From contig NC_133390.1 in assembly GCF_047511655.1 (NCBI RefSeq), positions 167,606,083 through 167,670,082 of the forward strand: DNA of 64,000 nt, given 5' to 3'. Within the stretch, counting starts at the first letter, position 1. Each line of letters begins with the position of its first letter. Origin of the DNA: Castor canadensis. Lineage: Eukaryota; Chordata; Mammalia; Rodentia; Castoridae. The position numbers and the translations under genes were made by a program. The notes under the pieces are model-generated. The model saw nothing but the letters and a program-made list of their open reading frames with translations, did no database searches and was not told the origin of the DNA. Below, piece by piece: positions 10,291 to 23,401 of the stretch.

Positions 10291-12294
10291 CCTCAAGAGA
10301 AACAGATGAACACATGAGAATTAAGAAAGAATCAATCATATCCAACTTAATAAACCAGCAACTTTCAAAGATGAATACAGGTGAAGGAAATGAATGGACA
10401 GTAATACAATCAACCAGGGGGAACCCAACAAAATTACAGGAATCAGAAAAAACCTCTCAATAATAACCCTGAGTGTAAATGGCCTGACTCTCCCATTAAA
10501 TGACACAGGTTGATGGATTAGATTAGAAAACAAGATCCAACAATTTGTTGTCTACAGGAGACACACCTGCTGGCAAAGACATTCATAGCCTGAAAGTGAA
10601 AGGATGGAAAACAATACATCAAGCAAGTGGAAGCCAAACGCAAGCAGGAGTAACTGTACTCATAAAAGACAAAATACACATCAAGCCGAAATTAGAAGAT
10701 ACAAAGGGGGTCAGTATACAATAATTAAGGGAACAATCCATCAAGAAGTTGTAACAACTATAAATTTATATGCACCAAGCATTGGCTCACCCAATTCATT
10801 AGACAAAAACTCCTGGACACAAAGGAACAGATAGGTCCAGATATGGTAATAGTGGTTGATTTTAATGTGCAACTCTCATCAATAGATAGATCACCCAGAC
10901 AAAAATATCAACAGAAAAGCTTCAGAGTTAAACTGTACTACAGACCAAATGGACTTAACAAATATCTACAGAATATCCCATCCAATTTCTGTAGAATACA
11001 CATTCTTCTCAGCAGCCCATGGAATTTTCTCCAAAATAGATCACATTCTAGGCCATAAAGCAGATCTTAACAAATAAAAGAAAACTGAAATAATTTATTG
11101 TGTCCTGTCTGAGCATAATACAATAAAACTAGACATTGAGCAAGAGAAACTATAGACATGCACAAACAATGGAGACTGAGCAATATGCTTTAGAATAATA
11201 AGTGGGTCATTGAAAAACTGGGAGGAAATTTAAAAATTCTTAAAATGAAAAAGAAAACACAAAATATAAGAAGCTATGAGATAAAGCTAAGGCAGTTGTA
11301 AGAGGGAAGATTATAGCTCTGAGTACCTACATTTTTAAAAAAATCAGAGAAATCTCAAATAAATAACCTAGGTTTGTACCTCAAGCTCTTAGAAAGATAA
11401 GAACAAGCAAATTCCAAAATTAATAATAAAGATCTGGTTGGAAATCAATGAAATGGAGAAAGAACAATAGAAAGAATTAATGAAATAAGGAACCGTGTTT
11501 TTTTTTAAAGATCAACAAGATTGATAAACCCTTAGCCAAATGAACCAAACACCAGAGGGAGAAGACCCAAATTAATAAAATTAGAGATAAAAAAGGGGAC
11601 ATCACAACAGATACCAATGGAATCCAGAGAATCCTTAGGAAATATTCTGAAAAATTATATTCAAATAAGTTGGAAATTCTAAAAGAATGGATACATTTCT
11701 AGACACATACGACCCACCTAAATAGCTTGAACAAATCTATAACAAGCAGTGAGACTGAAGATTAAAGTAATAGAGTCTTCCAACAAAGAAAAACTCAAGA
11801 CAGGATGTATTCTCTGCAGAATTTTACAAGATCTTTAAAGAAGAACTAATACCAACACTTCTCAAACTAGTCCATAAAACAGAAACACTGTTAAACTCAT
11901 TCTACAAATCCAGTGTTACCTTGATATTGAAACAAGATAAGGACACATCACCACTAAACAAGAGAATTATAGACCACCAATTTCCCTAATGAACATGGAC
12001 ACAGGAATTCTTAACAAAATAGTAGCAAACCAAATTCAAGTACACATTAAAAAGATCACATACCATGATCAAGCTGGTTTAATTTCAGGGATGCAAGGAT
12101 AGTTCAACATATGAAAATCAATAAATGCAATACAATACATAAATAGAGTCAAAGACAAAATCACATGATCGTCTCAAAAGATACAGAAAAACCTTTGACA
12201 TAATCCAATATCTCCTCATGCTAAAAACCTTCAAGAACTAGGAATAGAATAAGCATACCTCTGCACAATGAAAGCGGCTTGTTTATTCGTTTGT

Positions 12295-12625
12295 TTGTTT
12301 ATTTATTTATTTTACTACTGAAGAATAGAATCAAGGATCTCATGCTTGCTAGACAAGCACTCTACCACTTGACCTATGTCCTTAAACCTTTGTTGTTAGT
12401 GTTTTTTTCAGCTGAGGTATTGAGCAAACTTTACCTGGGCTGGCCTCAAACTGTGATCCTCCTACCTCCACCTCCAGAGTAGCTGAGATTGTGTGCATGT
12501 GCAACCACACCTGGCTTGTTTTGGAGACATGACTGGCTAATTTTGCCTTTGCTGTCCTGAATCACAATCTCCTATTTCCACCTTCTGAGTTGCTAGGATT
12601 ACAAGAGTGGGCCACCAGGCCCTGT
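12295..12625 (-). mobile_element. Composite SINE(s), minus strand
   Basis: Reversed ID-like part (12,300-12,380, 'ctagacaagcactctacca'), then two reversed B1-like parts ('gctgagattgtgtgcatg', 'gctaggattacaagagtggg'). It is probably two overlapping insertions at the right end of the old L1. Confidence 0.65.
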
Positions 12626-13055
12626 TCTTCATTTATACTTGAATCTTTCTTTCTTTGGATTTCTTAAGTTGCATTGTATTTTGTGTCTTTCTACCTCTCT
12701 GTGATTGTTCCACTTGTGGTAAAACAGATGCATGTATTTGCAACTGATTTTGAAGCAACACGGGTAAAGAGTTGTATCTGTTACACAGCAAGTAGATGAC
12801 TGCATCATGGGAAGAAGATTCTGAAAGTTAGATCAGTTTGACGAATGTTCCCCACTCTGTACTGAATTTCTTCTGACACTCTGATAAAGATTTGATGAGC
12901 TTTTCATATTTATTGTGTCCCTGTGCAAAGTCTCTGGGGACATTGACAATGCCTTCTACCAAGCAGAGGGGAAGAAGTTGGCATTTACAGATAAGTAAGA
13001 AAAGGTAATGCTACTTGTGTCTTCAGGCACACCTATCATACCCACAATCAAAGAA

Positions 13056-14964
13056 TATATAAATGAGAAGTTCAACTCAGCTCTCATCCAAGGCCCTTCC
13101 TGGCACAATGAAGTCTTCTACCATCAAGTTTTCTCTGCCCCTCAATCTAGAGAACCAAGCAGCTGGGATTATATTTTGTGGTGAGTAAGAAGGTTTGACT
13201 AGGGAAAAGATACTTAAGGAGAAAGTCTTCTAAGAGTATTCTGGGTGTGAGAAGAAAACACTTCACCCAGGTATTCTTATCCATGATGGGAACTGAGTCC
13301 TTTCCATCCATATCCACAGTCCTGCGTGAATGTCAGTAAGTAGATGAGGAAAAATTGGTGTGAGGGATGAAGGGGAACTAGGGAGACAATGTACCTTCTT
13401 ATTATTCTCAGATATTCTGATTATCAATTACCAGGTGAGCAGCAAAGCCAGTAGCCAAGTAAAGCATCTCATTTTCCAATTAGACTAAGAAGAATGGCAT
13501 TAAGGACAATAAGGCAGGCAACAAGCTGCATTTCAAGACAGGTTCCTAAGCTAAGCTGAAACAACAGTAATTGACATTAATCCTGACTCAAAATAATACA
13601 GGTAGAGAAAAACAAATAGTTTTCTCTGAAGAAAATAGAGCCCAACAAATACCCAAAGACATTTTCCTAACAAAAGTCATCAGGCACTGTGTTAAGTGGA
13701 CAAACACGAACAACACCTTATATACTACCATGAAAGGCACCATAAGTAAAATTAAAAGTAAGATCAAGGACATCACAAAAATTTAAAGTAAAGGACAGTT
13801 CAATATCAACAAGAACATATTGATTAATGCATTCATTTGCCAGCTGAAGACTTGCATCGATATCAAGGTAATTTTTTTTTACTAAATAAGGGAGATACCA
13901 CCTTAATGTTTACATATGAGGAGTCCCTGGGCCCATTTTGGATTGATACCCATTATCCACACCAATGGAAATGCTGTGTTACAAACATTGGGAGGATGTG
14001 AACCATTCCCTGATAAGGTAAGCACCTGATAGAGGTAGAAAAAGCTATCTGCGCTATCACTGACTCTAAAATTCCTATCCTTAGTAAAGACTTTTGATGG
14101 TTTTCTTTGATACATACCTTCCAGTGAAAATTTTTTTTAAATATCTACCACCTCTATAAGTATACTTGTAAGTTTCAAATGAAGTCATGCTAACTCTTAT
14201 ACTTTAGATTATTGGAACTTAGTTTCTTGCTTATATTGATATGAAGTGTTATACTTACTCATATTATAAAAGTATTATATTTACTTTTTTGCCAGCATGG
14301 TGGTACAGCCCTGTTATTCCAGCTACTTGAGAGACAGAAGCAGGAAGATTGTGAGTTTGAGGTCAGTTTGCACAAGTTAACAAGATCCAATCTCAAAAAC
14401 AAAATAAAACAACAACAAAAAAAAGGGATGGCAGTGGAGATGAACTACTTGCCTAGCAAATATGAGGCTGTCCTTCCCCTCACCCTGAAATAAATAACTA
14501 TAAAGAAACATCCCTATTTGCAATGCAGGAGAGATGAAAAGTAGACACAAGAGATGGTGAGAAACCACAGGTACCAGTTGGGCATTTGCAATGTTGGGAG
14601 AGAAGTTTGAAAACCAAGGAGAAAAATGATGTTCCCTGTGTTTGCATTAAGTAACACTTCATCTAAAGACAGGGCAAGCAACAAAAATAATGGACCCAGC
14701 TGACTCTTAGTGGTCCAGCAGTCTAATTTTCAGCAGTTGGTCTAGCGAGATCCAAAAGTAACAGGGACCCACCCTCCACCCTTCACATCACTATTTTTCC
14801 ACTGGCCCCCTAGGAATGAACAACCTGAGTGAAGTCTGTGATGTGGTCAAGATGCAGGCTCCCATGTGGTCCCAGCTCCTTGGTCCATGGATGACACCTT
14901 GTGCTCACAGTTGCTGTTCTTGAGGTTTCTAAACCTGGTACTTCCTCAGACACTTTCTAATAAA
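13056..14964 (+). pseudogene. Dead semenogelin/SVS-like gene, copy C
   Basis: The three-exon layout is retained: TATATAAA 13,056-13,063; exon 1 coding 13,108-13,180; donor GTGAGT; exon 2 13,435-13,867; exon 3 from 14,814; AATAAA 14,959-14,964. Exon 1 still reads MKSSTIKFSLPLNLENQAAG, but Lys, Pro and Asn now interrupt the hydrophobic core. In exon 2 the seventh codon is TAG (13,452-13,454), where copy A has TTG (Leu32). Further stops follow, and the exon 2 donor is a weak GTAATT. The promoter and intron flanks still align with copies A and D. A truncated peptide of about 30 residues is the most it could make. Confidence 0.8.
14290..14475 (+). mobile_element. B1/ID SINE in intron 2 of the dead gene
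   Basis: 'agcatggtggtacagccctg' and 'gctacttgagagacagaag' mark the B1-like half, and 'ctacttgcctagcaaatatg' the ID-like half. It is at the same intron position as the SINE at 3768-3950. Confidence 0.7.
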
Positions 14965-15454
14965 AAGATCACATTCTCCATCATTTTCTTTTGACTCCTA
15001 ACATCTCTTGGTTCCTTTCAGTTCAGGGGCTGGGAAGTATTCCTGCAATGGACAGCTCCAAAATTAAAGTGACATTCCTGCAGCATTATGGAGAATACTA
15101 ATCAAAGACACATTTCTAGAATTCTGGCTAGAAATATAACATGAAAAATAGGATGGAGAATTTTGCCAGACATCCTGTGCATCACCTAAATCCAACCCTA
15201 AAAGCCCCTCATGACCCTTTACTAATGGCAGTTCATAAACTAAAAACCTCCCAGAAATGTCAGGGAAGATGAATTTCAGTAGGTCCTGGGGAAACCCCTG
15301 GACTTCAGTTTCAGTCCATAGTAGCACTTCCCTCCATTGGTGCAAACAATCTGCTCTTTCTACCAGCTGCCTTTAGGATGCAAATATCCCAAAGAGTGAG
15401 ATGTTACATCTTCACCATTTCACTAAGAGGAAGTGGGTTAAACAATGTCATTTA

Positions 15455-17931
15455 AATTCTCCTTATAGAGGTCATTTACATCTTTTGTTAAGTTTATTCC
15501 TAGGTATTTAATTTTTTTGAGGCTATTGTAAATGGAATTGTTTTCCTATATTCTTTCTCAATTTGTTCATTGTTGGTGTATAGAAAGGCTACTGATTTTT
15601 GTAAGTTGATTTTGTGCTCTGCTACATTGCTGAAGCTCTACAAACCACTGAAGAAAGAGATCAAAGAAGAATACAGGAAGTGGAAAGATCTCCCATGCAC
15701 GTGGATTGGCAGAATCAACATAGAAAAATGGCTATTCTACCAAAAGCAATCTATATGTTCAATGCAATTCCCATCAAAATCCCAATGACATTCATCACAG
15801 AGATTGAAAAACTACCCTAAAGTTCATTTGGAAACACAAAAGACCATGAATAGCCAAGGCAATACTAAGCAAAAAGAGCAGTGCTGGAGGTATCACAATA
15901 CCCGACTTCAAACTATACTACAGAGCTTAGCAATAAAAACAGCATGGTACTGGCACAAAAACAGATATAAAGACCAGTGAAACAAAATAGAGGACCCGGA
16001 TATGAATCCACACAGCTACACCAACCTTATCTTTGACAAAGTCACCAAAAACATACGATGGAGAAAAGACAGCCTCTTCAACAAATGTTGCTGGAAAAAG
16101 TAGTTATCTGCCTGCAGAAAATTGAAACTGGATCCATGCCTATCACCCTGTACTAGTATCAACTCAAAGTGGATTAAGGACCTAAATATCAGATTAGAAA
16201 CCTTGCAGTTAGTACAGGAAAGAGCAGGGAATACTTTGGAAACAATAAGAATAGGCAAGAACATCCTCAGAAGAACTCAAGCAGCCCAGCAACTAAGAGA
16301 AAGGATGGACAAATGGAACAACATGAAATTAAAAAGCTTCTGAACTACAAAAGAAATAGTCTCTAAATTGAAGAGACCACCCACGGAGTGGGAGAAAATC
16401 TTTGCTAGCTATATATCAGACAAGAGACTGATAACCAGAATATACAGGGAGCTCAAAAAACTAAACTCCCCCAAAATCAATGAACCAATAAAGAAATGGA
16501 CAACTGAACTACACAGAACTTTTTCAAAGGAAGAAATGCAAATGGCCAAAAAACACCATCTCTGGTCATAAAGCAAATGCAAATCAAAACCACACTAAGA
16601 TTCCACCTCACTCCTGGTAGAACAGCTATTATCAAGAACACTACCAACAACAAATGTTGGTGAGGATGCAGGCAGAGGGGTGGGGAAGGAACCCTCATAT
16701 GCTGCTGGTGGGAATGTAAGCTAGTACAACCACTTTGGAAAACAATATGGAGGCTTCTTAAAAAATTAAACATAGATCTGCCATATGATCCAGCAGTCCC
16801 ACTCCTAGGCATACACCTGAAGGAATGTGACTCAGGTTATTCTAAAGGCACCTGCACACCCATGTTTATTCCAGCACTATTCACAATAGCTAAGCTATGG
16901 AAATAGACAAGATCCCCCACTGCTGACAAATGGATTAAGAAAATATGTTATTTTTACACAACAGAATTTTATTCAGCCACAAATAAGAATGAAATTTTGT
17001 CATTTGCAACTAAATGGATGGAACTGAAGAACATCATCTTAAGTGAAGTTAGTCAGGCTCAAAAGGCCAAAAATCCTATAGTCTCTCTCTTATGTGGATT
17101 ATAGACCCAAAACAAATGCAGTAATATCATTGGACATGGGTCACACATTAAGGGGAGAATACCCACAGGAGGAATAGAGAAAGGGAAGGGAACCTAAAAC
17201 TTGAATGTAGTTGATGTGCTCACTGTGGAGGAGTGAATATAGTAATCTTAAACTGACAGAGGCCACTATGGGAAGGGGACAAGGAAGTAGTGAAGAGGTC
17301 TGATAGAGATGGACAAATGTGGGTTGTAATACACAAGTGCATGGAAGCAACGCTAGGAATCTCTGTGTATAGCTATCTTTACCTCAAACTAGCAAAAATG
17401 GTATGTCCTTCCTATTATCTCCTGTTTTCTCTTCAGCAAAATTGAGAAACAAGAGGATGGAACAGGTTCTGCCTGGAAAAGAGAGATAGGTGGCCCAAAT
17501 AATGTGTACACATGTAAGTGAATGTAAAAAATGATAAGAAAAAAAAGACACTGACATACATAGTTCTGGAGATAGACAGTAATTATGGTTGTACAACAAT
17601 GTTAACATACTTAATGCAATAGACTACATAGTTAAAATTATTAAAATGATAACTTTTATGTTTTGCATAATTTGACCATAAAAATATAATTGAGTATCTG
17701 TGGAAAAAAAAAGAAAAATTGACTGATAATGTGACCAAGTGTAGAAGGTACTGAGCAATTAATCTAATTCTGTGGAGGAAATAGAAGCAATGTAAAACTT
17801 TCTACAGTTTTATTTTTCTTTTCCCTTTAAGAGAGGCTGCCATAAAATTCATGCTTGAGTGATCAACAATAATAAAAATTATAACAATAGTAGAAACTAC
17901 CATAGTGCCAATGGATCAAACTTTTTTTTTA
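15455..17931 (+). mobile_element. 5'-inverted L1 insertion with target-site duplication
   Basis: 15,459-~15,640 is L1 ORF2 sequence in reverse orientation. From ~15,641 to 17,548 the following ORF2 and 3' UTR run forward to an A-rich end. The 11-base repeat 'aatgtcattta' flanks the whole block (15,444-15,454 and 17,932-17,942). Copy D has the uninterrupted site at 42,661-42,680. The last ~380 bases (17,549-17,931) look like an older L1 3' UTR and their relation to the insertion is unclear. Confidence 0.8.
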
Positions 17932-18760
17932 AATGTCATTTATGGAGAGACAGTCTAGAGGACCAATTATATTGGTTTGGGGGAGGGTCTTTAAAGTGGA
18001 AATTTTGCCATCTACATGCTCTGTAGTATGTAAGGAAGATTCCAGAGAATGCCAGTTCTCTGGGAGCAGAAACCAACATGGAGGAGTCAAATAAAATAGC
18101 TGCCCTAGAGATAACAGTTACGTTTTACAGTTCCATCTTTACCGCTGGAACATACTCTCTTCAATGAAATCAGTTTTTTGTTCCAAGTTTAAGTTCCCAA
18201 TTTCCACATGGAAATTTTTGATAATCTTGAACCTTATTCCATGCATACTGAGTGAAATGAAGCAACACTATCACGCTTCTATAAGGAAACAGATAGGAAC
18301 TGATCTGACAGAGTTACTTAGTTGAGAATGTGTCTGACCCTTGTGGACAGGGAAGAGTAATTCTTAGTGTGAACAAATGACCACAGATCTGCCCCTGCTA
18401 CCATCACAAACCCAGAGGCACATGGCACAGCTCTTTCACCTAGTTCTACAAGGTATACTCATCTGTGTGTTTACAGAAAATGTGTCCTCCTTTACTAGGA
18501 GTTCAGAGAGTTTGGCCATCTCTCTCTGTGCAGAAAATGGTAGGGAAACACAGAGAATTATTATGTGCTTTAAAACAGAATAGACTTGGCAATTTTCAGT
18601 TCTTGAGTTTCTCGGGACATGAATTCATATTTCCTTTCAATTTCTGCCTTTGACACAGATATATCTGCCCTATATTTGCCCCACAACTATATTCTGGAAA
18701 TACATAACTTTTCTAGTTTTGCAGATTACAAACAGAGAGTTTGGTCCAGGATTTTCTTTC
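17932..18760. repeat. Copy C, 3' flank of the module
   Basis: Aligns with copy D 42,661-43,480: 'gggagcagaaaccaacatgg' versus 'aggagcagaaaccaacatgg', and 'ctggaaatacataacttttc' versus 'ctggaaatacactacttttc'. Homology ends near 18,760, which marks the right edge of the duplicated unit. No gene. Confidence 0.65.
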
Positions 18761-21149
18761 ATTTCTCTGGGTATATGCCTGGAATGATAAAGTTAATATG
18801 GCAGTTCTCTTTTTAGTTTTTTCAGGAACCGCCATACTAATTTCCATAGTGACCGAACTAATTTATATTCCAATAGTATTTCCTACATCTTCATTAACAT
18901 TTGTTGTTTTTTTTATGATTGGTGTTCTGACTGGGTGAGATAAAATCTCAATGTAATTTTTATTTCCTTTATAGCTAAAGATGTTGAACATTTCTTCATG
19001 TATTTATTTGCCATTTATACTCTTTTTAAGAACTATCTGTTCAACTGATTTGCCTGTTTACTAATTTTATTGTTTGTTCTTTGGGTATTTAATTTTTGGA
19101 GGTCTTCATACATTGGATAGAGTGTTTGCAAAGATCTTCTCCAATTCTGTAGATTGTCTCCTGAATCCTGTAACTGTTTCCTTTTATGTACATAATCTTT
19201 TTAATTTGATACAATTCCATTTTTCGGTTCTTGCTCTTATTTCCTGAGAAACTGGAGTCCTATTCAGAAAGGTATTATACCTGTACCTATATCCTCAAGG
19301 ATCTTTCCTGTGTTTTCCTCAGTAGTTTCATAGATTCAGGTCTTAAATTTACATGTTTGATGTATTTGAATTAATTTTTGTACAGGATGAGAGCGAGTTA
19401 TCTAGTTTAAGTCTTCTACATGTGGACATTCAGTTTTCCCAGCACCACTTGTTAAAGAGGCTGTCTTTTCTCCCATGTATATTTTTAGCATCTTTCAAAC
19501 ATCAGATGGCTGCAGCTGAATGGACTTATTTCTGAGTCTTCTGTTCTGTTCCATTGATCTACATGTCTGCATTTGTGACAGTACCATGCTTTTTGTTACT
19601 ATAGCTCTGCAGTATAATTTAAAGTCATTTAAATTATAAACACATTGTGCTTTTTGTTCAGGATTGCTTTGGTTCTTTGGGATATTTTGTGCCTCCATAT
19701 GAATTTCAGCATTGATTTCTTGCTATTTCTATGAAGAATTTTCACGGAGGTTGCTGTGAATTTACAGATTTCTGTCAGTAACACAGTCATTTTCACTATA
19801 TTAATTCTGGCAATCCATGCACAATAGGAGGTCTTTCTAACTTCCAGTGTTTTCTTCAAGGTTTTATGTAGAGGTGCTTCAACTCCATAATTAAATACCT
19901 AGGTTTTTCTGAGAGGTACACATTATATTTGTGCTGGCTCAAGGAGGGAGGAAGAAAAAAGTGCAAAGATACTTATACAAAAGTGTGTTTTGTGAAGAAA
20001 GATTGAAAATCTCCCTTACATTTATACATGTGTTTTGTTTTGCTATGTACGTCTTGCATTTTCCATCCTTTCACCCTACATAAATTTTTGTCTTTGTCAG
20101 AAGATGCGTGTCTTGTAGGCAACAAATGGTTGGGTCTTGCTTTTTAACCCACCTCACCATTTATGCTTTTTGATTGGAGTATTGAGAACATAAGTATTCA
20201 GTGTTTATATTGAAAGGTGTGGCTAAGCATGGTGGCTCACACCTGTAATCCCACCTACTCAGGAGGTGGAAATTGGGAAGATCAGAGGCCAACCTGTGCA
20301 TACAGTTAGAAAGACCCCATCTCAACCAGTTACTGAGTGTGATGGCACATCCTCTGTCATTCCAGCTAGTGGATGCTTCAATTGAAGGATTCTCCTCAGT
20401 TACAAAGGACAGCTTTGCTGGATACTTAATCTCTGTTAGCAGTTACTTCCTTTCAGGACTTAGAATATAGCATTCCATGCCCTCTTCGCTTTTAAAGTTT
20501 AAAGTTTCTGTTGAGAACCCTGCTGCTATTCTGATTGGCTTGCCTTTATAGGTGACTTGTCACTTCTCTCTTGCAGTGTTCAATATTCTTTCTTTCTTTG
20601 TATACTTTGTGTTTTAAGTATAGTATTGTGGAGGTGACAAATTATACTTTTTTCTGATCTTGCCTGTTTGGTGTTCTGAAAGGTTCCTATACATACATGA
20701 ACCTCTGTTTCTCAAGATTGGGTAAGTTTTCTGCTAGTATTTTATTGAATAGTTACCTATGCCTTTAGTTTGTACCTTTTCTACGTTATGCACCTATGAT
20801 TCATAGAGTTGAACTTTTGATTGTACCCCAGAGCATTTCATTTGTATTTTCTTTGTATTTTTGAACATTTCATTTGTATTTTCTTAGTATTTTTGTCTTT
20901 TTGTGATTGGTCTTATTCACATATTTTATCTTCAATCCCTGATATTCTATTTTCAATTTTTTCTGTCCTATTAGCTGGGATTTCAACTGAGTTTTTATTT
21001 TGGGTCATTGAGCTTTTCATTTTCAAGATTTCAATTTAATTTTTTTTCAGGATTTCTATATGTTTGTTGACTTCCTCTTCAATATCCTGCATTGTCTTAT
21101 TTTATTCAGCTGTTCATCTGAATTCTCTTTGAATTCATTCAAGTACTTC
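18761..21149 (-). mobile_element. Old L1, minus strand, decayed
   Basis: Reversed ORF2 sequence (e.g. 'gctgtcttttctcccatgta', 'tctgttctgttccattgatc') runs through 19,900. Reversed endonuclease/ORF1-side sequence follows to ~21,149. A B1-like SINE (about 20,218-20,370) is inserted. All frames are broken. Confidence 0.7.
20218..20370 (+). mobile_element. B1-like SINE fragment
   Basis: 'gtggctcacacctgtaatcc' and 'aagaccccatctcaacca' identify a B1-like unit, with a partial second head ('gatggcacatcctctgtcat'). Confidence 0.7.
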
Positions 21150-22640
21150 TTAGTGTGGTTTTAATTTGCATTTCCTTTATGGCTAGAGATAGTGAGCATT
21201 TTTTCATGTGTTTTTTTGGCCATTTGAATTTCTTCTTTTGAGAAAGTTCTGTTTAGTTCACTTGCCCATTTCTTTATTGGTTCATTAGTTTTGGGAGAAT
21301 TTAGTTTTTTAAGTTCCCTATATATTTTGGTTATCAGTCCTTTGTCTGATGTGTAGTTGCCAAATATTTTCTCCCACTCTGTGGGTGTTCTCTTCAGTTT
21401 AGAGACCATTTCTTTTGTTGAGCAGAAGCTTTTTAGTTTTATGAAGTCCCATTTATCTATGCTATCTCTTAGTTGCTGTGCTGCTGGGGTTCCATTGAGA
21501 AAGTTCTTGCCTATACCTATTAATTCCAGAGTATTTCCTACTCTTTCCTGTACCAACTTTAGAGTTTGGGTCTGATATTAAGATCCTTGATCCATTTTGA
21601 GTTAATCTTGGTATAGGGTGATATACATGGATCTCATTTCAGTTTTTGCAGACTACTAACCAGTTTTCCCAGCAGTTTTTGTTGAAGAGACTGTCTTTTC
21701 TCCATCGTATATTTTTAGTGCCTTTGTCAAAGACAACTTGGTTCTAGTTGTGTAGCTTCATATCTGGGTCCTCTATTCTGTTCCACTGGTCTTCATGTCT
21801 GTTTTTGTGTCAGTACCATGCTGTTTTTGTTGTTATTACTTTGTAATATAGTTTGAAGTCAGGTATTGTGATACCTCCTGCATTGTTCTTTTGACTGAGT
21901 ATTGCCTTGGCTATTCATGGCCTCTTGTGTTTCCATATAAATTTAATGGTAGATTTTTCAATGTGTTTAATGAATGTCATTGGAATTTTGATGGGAATTG
22001 AATTAAATACGTAGATTACTTTTGGGAGTATCGACATTTTTACTAAGTTGATTCTACCAATCCATGAGCATGAGAGATCTCTCCACTTTCTATAGTCTTC
22101 CTCAAGCTCTTTCTTCAGAAGTTTATAGTTTTCCTTGTAGAGGTCATTCACATCCTTTTATTAGGTTTACACCTAGGTATTTGATTTTTTTTTCAGGCTA
22201 TTGTAAATGTAATTATTTTCATGTATTCTTTTCAGTTTGCTCATTGTTAGTGTATAGAAATGCTAATGATTTTTCTATGTTGATTTTATATCCTGCTATT
22301 GCTATAGCTATTGATGGTGTCTAGGAGCTTTTGAGTAGGATTTTTTGGGTCTTTAAGGTATAGGATCATATTGCCTGCAAATACAGATATTTTGACAGTT
22401 TCTTTACCTATTTGTATTCCTTTTATTTCTTCTTATTTCCTAATTGCTCTGGCTGGGAATTCCAGTACTATGTTGAATAGAAGTGGAGATAGTGGGCATC
22501 CTTGTCTAGTTCCTGATTTTACAGGGAATGGTTTCAATTTTTCTTTTTTATATATATTTAAAACATTGTAAGTCTCTCCTTTTATTGATCAATTGTTCTA
22601 TAAATACAGTTATATATCATTCTCATGCATTTTTTCATAT
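21150..22640 (-). mobile_element. Internal L1 ORF2 fragment, minus strand
   Basis: It parallels 23,899-25,290 of the neighbouring minus-strand L1 almost line for line. It lacks the 3' end of ORF2 and the 3' UTR, so its left edge is an internal break. The best surviving frame is 131 codons (21,161-21,556), containing 'KKWASELNRTFSKEEIQMAK'. Confidence 0.75.
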
Positions 22641-22674
22641 TTTTTACCACATTGATATGTATCAATAAACAGCT

Positions 22675-22925
22675 GGCAGAGAGGCTTAAGCAGTAATAGT
22701 GCCTGCCTAGTGAGTGTGAGGCCCTGAGTTCAAAGCCCCAGTGCCACCAAAAAAAAAAAAAAGAAAAATTTTAAGTATGTATCAGTAAACAACATTTTAT
22801 TGCTGTGCATATTTTTAAATCAAATTAAACTTATTTATTCATTTTGGGTGGTGCTGGGATTTGAACTCAGGGTCTCCTTCTTGCTAAGTAGGTGGTCTAC
22901 TTGAGTCATGCCACCAGCCCCTAAA
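22675..22925. mobile_element. Two ID-type SINE monomers in opposite orientations
   Basis: Plus-strand ID-like unit at 22,675-22,763 ('ctgagttcaaagccccagtg' plus A tail). Minus-strand one at about 22,835-22,925 ('gggatttgaactcagggtct'). Confidence 0.7.
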
Positions 22926-23401
22926 TTTTATTTTATTTTATTTTATTTTTTATTATTATTCATATGTGCATACACTGCTTGGGTCATTTCTCCCCCCTGC
23001 CCTCACCCCCTCCCTGTCCCCCCTCCCCCCCTCAATACCCGGCAGAAACTATTTTGCCTTATCTCTAATTTTGTTGAAGAGAGAGCAATAATAGGAAGGA
23101 ACAAGGGTTTTTGCTGGTTGAGATAAGGATAGCTATACAGGGAGTTGACTTGCATTGATTTCCTGCGCGTGTGTGTTACCTTCTAGGTTAATTCTTCTTG
23201 ATCTAACCTTTGCTCTAGTTCCTGGTCCCCTTCTCCTATTGGCCTCTGTTGCTTTAAAGTATCTGCTTTAGTTTCTCTGCATTGAGGGCAACAAATGCTA
23301 TCTAATTTTTTAGGTGTCTTACCTATCCTCATATGTCCCTTATGTGCTCTCGTTTTATTATGTGATCAAAGTTCATTCCCCTTGTTGTGTTTGCCCTTGA
23401 T

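Larger units (their letters stand above)
7466..12260 (+). mobile_element. Old, heavily decayed L1, plus strand, with nested younger insertions
   Basis: L1-type sequence runs in the plus orientation. 7466-8056 and 9540-10,070 look like the ORF1 side. 10,290-12,260 reads like ORF2 endonuclease and early reverse-transcriptase ('cctgactctcccattaaatg', 'acacacctgctggcaaag'). All frames are broken, so it is a fossil. SINEs (8057-8450; 10,073-10,290) and a SINE-L1 chimera (8517-9524) are nested in it. It interrupts module copy C. Confidence 0.7.
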
